From an uncultured Taibaiella sp. (GTDB taxonomy: Bacteria; Bacteroidota; Bacteroidia; Chitinophagales; Chitinophagaceae): a stretch of DNA of 8,943 nucleotides. Positions 6,060 through 8,943 of this stretch are shown piece by piece. Under the pieces are notes generated by a model. That model was not told where the DNA came from, made no database searches, and saw nothing but the letters and a program-made list of their open reading frames with translations. Each line of letters starts with the position of its first letter. Position 1 is the first letter of the stretch. Where the stretch lies: NCBI GenBank assembly GCA_937871155.1, contig CALMXV010000166.1:1-8943 (forward strand), written 5' to 3'. Position numbers and translations under genes: made by a program.

Positions 6060-6149
6060 CAGCATCGAAATTTTATGATATTGGATATAGAGGCTTAAAT
6101 TTATTGTTTCTAATTTTTATCTTTAAAAGCTATCGCAATTTGAAAATGA

Positions 6150-7112
6150 GTGCTTATCAGATTGGATAAAAGCAAAACAGTGAACGTGAAAAATTATAGA
6201 AAATTAAGGTATCAAAATATATTGAATTGGGTGGTAACTATTACATTGGTTTTAGTAACCTCATTCACTACCAAAGCCAATACTGCTTTAACGCCTGCGG
6301 CTTTAGAACATTATATTAAAAAAACGTATTCTCATCTGGAGTTTAAGCATCATGAGCTATCTTATGAGGTATTTAAAAAGGCATATAAAGGTTATCTTAA
6401 TTTACAACAAGCCGGCAAACTGAACCCTTCCAAAAACATCATCACTATTATTGACTTTTCTCTTTCCTCCACTCAGAAACGGATGTGGGTCATTGATTTA
6501 AAGCAAAGGAAAATACTTATCAATGATTATGTAGCGCACGGTCAAGGTTCTGGAATGGAGTATGCTACTTCATTTTCTAATATTGAAAACTCACATCAAA
6601 GCAGCTTAGGCTTCTATGTAACCGGTGAAATCTATTCAGGTGAACATGGGGCATCGCTTCGCTTGCATGGCTTGGATAACAACTATAATACAGCAGCATT
6701 TGATAGAGCCATCGTGATTCATGGTGCAGATTATGTAGATGCCAACCTGATAAAATCTCAAAACAGAATGGGAAGAAGTTGGGGCTGCCCTGCCGTGTCC
6801 AATCAAGTTGTTTCGAAATTGATAAATACTATCAATGATGGTACTTGCATATTTGTTTTTGCCCAAGACAAAAAATACTTAGCATCTGCCTATTGGCTCA
6901 ACAAAAAAATAGACCGATTACCGTCCAACAATCATTCAGATGAGTTTTTATTAGCCCTGACTAGTAAGAAAAATTACCGTTATGTATATGATGAAAGTGC
7001 TGCTGATATTGCCCCTGAAGGCGCACAGATAGTAGCATCATCTTATTGGAATCAAACTAAGGAAGTAGAGTTTTGCCTTCCGTATCCTAATATTTGGAGA
7101 GCATTTCCATAA
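6150..7112 (+). CDS. Murein L,D-transpeptidase catalytic domain protein (YkuD_2 type), exported
   Basis: This exported protein of up to 320 residues is related to peptidoglycan L,D-transpeptidases of the YkuD_2 family (PF13645). Numbering from the GTG at 6150, residues 14-43 look like a signal peptide: a basic start (KNYRKLR) and a hydrophobic core (WVVTITLVLVTSF), with cleavage probably near TKANTA. The catalytic domain spans about 95-240: IITIIDFSLSSTQKRMWVIDL, in outline, opens it, followed by HGQGSG (130-135), RLHGLD (171-176), VIHGADYV (189-196) with candidate catalytic His191, and GRSWGCPAV (208-216) with catalytic Cys213. The start is uncertain: no in-frame ATG exists before the catalytic domain, so GTG at 6150, 6180 or 6186 must serve; 6186 gives the most typical signal peptide. 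The 3' end overlaps the convergent gene by 26 nt. The exact reaction (3-3 cross-linking, or release or attachment at stem peptides) cannot be told. Confidence 0.9.
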   Translation: MLIRLDKSKTVNVKNYRKLRYQNILNWVVTITLVLVTSFTTKANTALTPAALEHYIKKTYSHLEFKHHELSYEVFKKAYKGYLNLQQAGKLNPSKNIITIIDFSLSSTQKRMWVIDLKQRKILINDYVAHGQGSGMEYATSFSNIENSHQSSLGFYVTGEIYSGEHGASLRLHGLDNNYNTAAFDRAIVIHGADYVDANLIKSQNRMGRSWGCPAVSNQVVSKLINTINDGTCIFVFAQDKKYLASAYWLNKKIDRLPSNNHSDEFLLALTSKKNYRYVYDESAADIAPEGAQIVASSYWNQTKEVEFCLPYPNIWRAFP

Positions 7113-8730
7113 GCTTCGCATCTTTCTTATAAAAATCTCTAGCAAATCTTACGTGTTCACCAGATGCATCTTGCCAAGCAGTGAAATAGACAATATGAAC
7201 CGGTATTTTATCTTTTAAAAGTTCATATTTAGTCTTTCTTGTTCTTATTAAGCTGTCGAGTTTTTCTTGTTGAAAGTTTTTGTTTTCTTTTTCATCTAAG
7301 ATATATATCGCCAATTCTTGAGGTCGCTGTAAACGAACACAGCCGCTGCTTCTAGCCCTATCAAACTTATCAAAGTCTTCGCGATGTGGTGTATCATGCA
7401 TATAAATATCCCATTTGTTAGGAAAGTTGAATTTGACATATCCTAGTGCATTAGATCGCCCGGGGGGCTGCCGGAACATATATCGTTTATAATTAGAAGC
7501 AGTAATAGTTGAAGCACTTACTTTATTGCCTTTATGGTCATAGGCATCCAGTCCTTTTTTTCTTAGATAGGCTTCGCCGCTACGTAAGAGCCCCGGCAAC
7601 ACATCATTTTTAGCAATAGTAGGCGGTACTCCCCAAGGTGGGTTGATGACCACATTTGACATCATCGCATTGAGGATGGGAGTTTGTCTTGAAGGCTTTC
7701 CTACCACTACATTCATAGCCATTACCTCTTGACTACTTCGCATCATGCTAAAGTTCATCGTAGGAATGTTTACAACGATATAATCTTGTTCAAATGCTTG
7801 TGGCAACCATCGCATTCTTTCTAAATTAGCATCAATGATTTTGGTTACTTCTGATGGGCTTCTAATGAGGAAACTAAATGTGGTACTGTCTATCTTTCCT
7901 GTTCTTTTTATACCCAGGTATTGTTGGTAAGATTGTACTTGTGCTGCTACACCATTTAGGGTATCGCTGATACTTGTAAGCCAAGGAGCTTCAAGTTGTA
8001 TTAAAGCTTGTACCAAACTATCCGGTGCAGATGCGTCAGCTGCTAACTGTTCTTTTAGTTTCAAGAAACTAGAATTGGTATCTAATGCTGCATAATGCTG
8101 TAAGGAATGTTGTAATAATTTATAGTAAGGAAGTTCACTCCTAAATATTTTTAAAGACGGGTATTGATTAGATTTTAATAAAGGTAATATTGATTGAATT
8201 GCCCAGCTACTATCATTTGCATGAAACCACAGACTGTCAGCTTTACGAGGTATCAACAGTCCAAACATCAAATCCCTAGCGGCTTTTAGATACTGATGAG
8301 TAATAGTAGTATCTAATTTAATCAATGAAGAAATACTAGGTTGTTGGCTTTGTTTAAACAGTAGGATTAACTCTTGTAGCACTTTTAGATGGTAACGCTC
8401 TGTAGAAATTCCATCGGAAGATAATTGACACAAATCATGATACACACTATCAAGCAGTACACTGCCAGAGTCTTCACTAAGCCATAAAGGTTGGTATAGA
8501 TTTTCTTGGTAAAGCTGTGAAAGTGCTACATTGACTGATAGTGGAGCTTTATTACTATCAATGGTGGATGTATTAGCTAACGCAGCTTTGAGTGTATCAG
8601 AAAAACCAGTAAAATCAAGTTTATTTTCTTCTTTAAAAATGTTGCTGATAGGTGATGAAGTTTTGATTTCATCACAAGCTTGTAAAAGAGTAATAACTAG
8701 TAAGAGTGATAGATAGAGTTGTTTCTTCAT
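7087..8730 (-). CDS. L,D-transpeptidase lipoprotein, YcbB/LdtD-like
   Basis: This is a 547-residue lipoprotein expected to form 3-3 cross-links in peptidoglycan. Numbered from the ATG at 8730, residues 1-19 are a lipoprotein signal (MKKQLYLSLLLV, lipobox LQAC with Cys19). An N-terminal scaffold domain typical of YcbB/LdtD proteins follows (about 65-240, including YQPLWLS and LSSDGISTERYHL). A peptidoglycan-binding motif lies at about 260-289 (VQSYQQYLGIKRTGKIDSTTF, in outline). The YkuD catalytic domain runs from about 317 to 480, with YMHDTPH (443-449, His445/His449) and SSGCVRL (catalytic Cys464). The frame can be extended five codons to a TTG at 8745, but the ATG gives a proper lipoprotein signal. 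It lies 34 nt downstream of the MGMT-like gene on the same strand and may be co-transcribed with it. Its 3' end overlaps the convergent YkuD_2 gene. Lipid modification would place it on a membrane facing the periplasm. Confidence 0.94.
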   Translation of the reverse strand: MKKQLYLSLLLVITLLQACDEIKTSSPISNIFKEENKLDFTGFSDTLKAALANTSTIDSNKAPLSVNVALSQLYQENLYQPLWLSEDSGSVLLDSVYHDLCQLSSDGISTERYHLKVLQELILLFKQSQQPSISSLIKLDTTITHQYLKAARDLMFGLLIPRKADSLWFHANDSSWAIQSILPLLKSNQYPSLKIFRSELPYYKLLQHSLQHYAALDTNSSFLKLKEQLAADASAPDSLVQALIQLEAPWLTSISDTLNGVAAQVQSYQQYLGIKRTGKIDSTTFSFLIRSPSEVTKIIDANLERMRWLPQAFEQDYIVVNIPTMNFSMMRSSQEVMAMNVVVGKPSRQTPILNAMMSNVVINPPWGVPPTIAKNDVLPGLLRSGEAYLRKKGLDAYDHKGNKVSASTITASNYKRYMFRQPPGRSNALGYVKFNFPNKWDIYMHDTPHREDFDKFDRARSSGCVRLQRPQELAIYILDEKENKNFQQEKLDSLIRTRKTKYELLKDKIPVHIVYFTAWQDASGEHVRFARDFYKKDAKLMEMLSKY

Positions 8731-8764
8731 AATTGAGTTTCCCAAGCATTTTGGAATTTCACTC

Positions 8765-8943
8765 CTAAATTTCGATTTCTTTTATGGGATGCCAAAATAA
8801 ATTTTTAAAATCTATTACTCGATCCTTTTCCACCACTACTCCTTCCTTTTCTAATAGTTTTTGCATTTCATCAGGAGTTGAAAAATGATGTTTACCGGTT
8901 AATAATCCTTGACTATTCACGACTCGATGAGCGGGAACTCCAG
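8765..8943 (-). CDS. Alkyltransferase-like protein, MGMT family (3' part only)
   Basis: The minus-strand frame enters from the right edge of the window and stops at TAG 8765-8767, giving the last 58 residues. VPAHRVVNSQGLLTGKHHF is the O6-alkylguanine-DNA alkyltransferase signature region, with HRV and the following Asn that flips the damaged base. The position of the active Cys in the PCHR motif is Ala here (PAHR). The protein therefore should not transfer alkyl groups and belongs with the alkyltransferase-like proteins, which bind O6-alkylguanine lesions and hand them to nucleotide excision repair. The tail EKEGVVVEKDRVIDFKNLFW, in outline, is usual for Bacteroidota members. The N-terminal part is outside the window. 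It is probably the upstream gene of a unit with the L,D-transpeptidase lipoprotein. Confidence 0.88.
   Translation of the reverse strand, partial: GVPAHRVVNSQGLLTGKHHFSTPDEMQKLLEKEGVVVEKDRVIDFKNLFWHPIKEIEI

Noticed and set aside
6636..6866. 76-codon minus-strand frame inside the YkuD_2 gene
   Set aside because: It is antisense to the catalytic HGADYV and SWGCPAV region, which explains its open frame.
8531..8716. 61-codon plus-strand frame inside the lipoprotein gene
   Set aside because: It is antisense to the lipoprotein signal and N-terminal region; no start signal or family resemblance.
8731..8745. N-terminal extension of the L,D-transpeptidase lipoprotein to TTG 8745
   Set aside because: The ATG at 8730 gives a standard lipoprotein signal (MKKQL, then LQAC), whereas the extension adds residues before the basic n-region.
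8679..8749. ATG at 8749 (minus strand), preceded by an AGGAG sequence
   Set aside because: It opens a short frame out of phase with the lipoprotein gene, with no protein-like character; the AGGAG lies in the stop region of the upstream gene.

Overview
The window looks like ordinary chromosome from an AT-rich member of the Bacteroidota, probably the Chitinophagales/Chitinophagaceae side, though that placement is an inference. Three things support the phylum: promoter elements of the TTTG / TAnnTTTG type, including one textbook copy in front of xth; almost no Shine-Dalgarno sequences; and gene types typical of the phylum, namely an ECF sigma factor paired with an anti-sigma/beta-barrel fusion, a ~610-residue UbiD-like decarboxylase, and a YkuD_2-type murein L,D-transpeptidase. 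There is no sign of phage, transposon, plasmid or CRISPR, nor any rRNA or tRNA gene.

Layout. (1) Bases 1-504, plus strand: the 3' part of a conserved hypothetical gene, open right to the window edge. (2) 515-2255, minus strand: a two-gene regulatory unit. An ECF sigma factor (1683-2255) overlaps by 14 nt a membrane protein (515-1696) that joins a cytoplasmic anti-sigma-like N-terminus, one inner-membrane helix, a long periplasmic linker and a C-terminal outer-membrane-type beta-barrel. (3) 2256-2611: an intergenic region with a possible 38-codon membrane peptide gene on the minus strand, a 12-bp palindrome in the sigma leader, and a tandem 13-nt repeat before the doxX promoter. (4) doxX (2612-3013, plus) meets a UbiD-family decarboxylase gene (3016-4857, minus) with 2 nt between the stop codons. 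(5) 4858-5167: a gene-free stretch with an inverted repeat. (6) xth, exodeoxyribonuclease III (5168-5935, minus), with a near-ideal promoter. (7) Two L,D-transpeptidase genes facing each other, 6150-7112 plus (YkuD_2 type) and 7087-8730 minus (YcbB/LdtD-type lipoprotein), overlapping by 26 nt at their 3' ends. (8) 8765-8943, minus: the 3' end of an alkyltransferase-like (MGMT family) gene, 34 nt upstream of the lipoprotein gene.

How the genes work together. The clearest functional unit is the sigma/anti-sigma pair, which can be read as an envelope-sensing switch: one protein could reach from the outer membrane to the cytoplasmic sigma factor. It matches the architecture of the dual membrane-spanning (Dma-type) anti-sigma factors described in Bacteroides thetaiotaomicron. 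The two L,D-transpeptidases both act on peptidoglycan, so envelope function recurs in the window, but nothing in the sequence shows that the sigma factor controls them. xth and the MGMT-like gene are DNA-repair genes that are not adjacent. The UbiD-like enzyme is a candidate for quinone (menaquinone) biosynthesis. All three tail-to-tail gene junctions are extremely tight and have no visible hairpin terminator.
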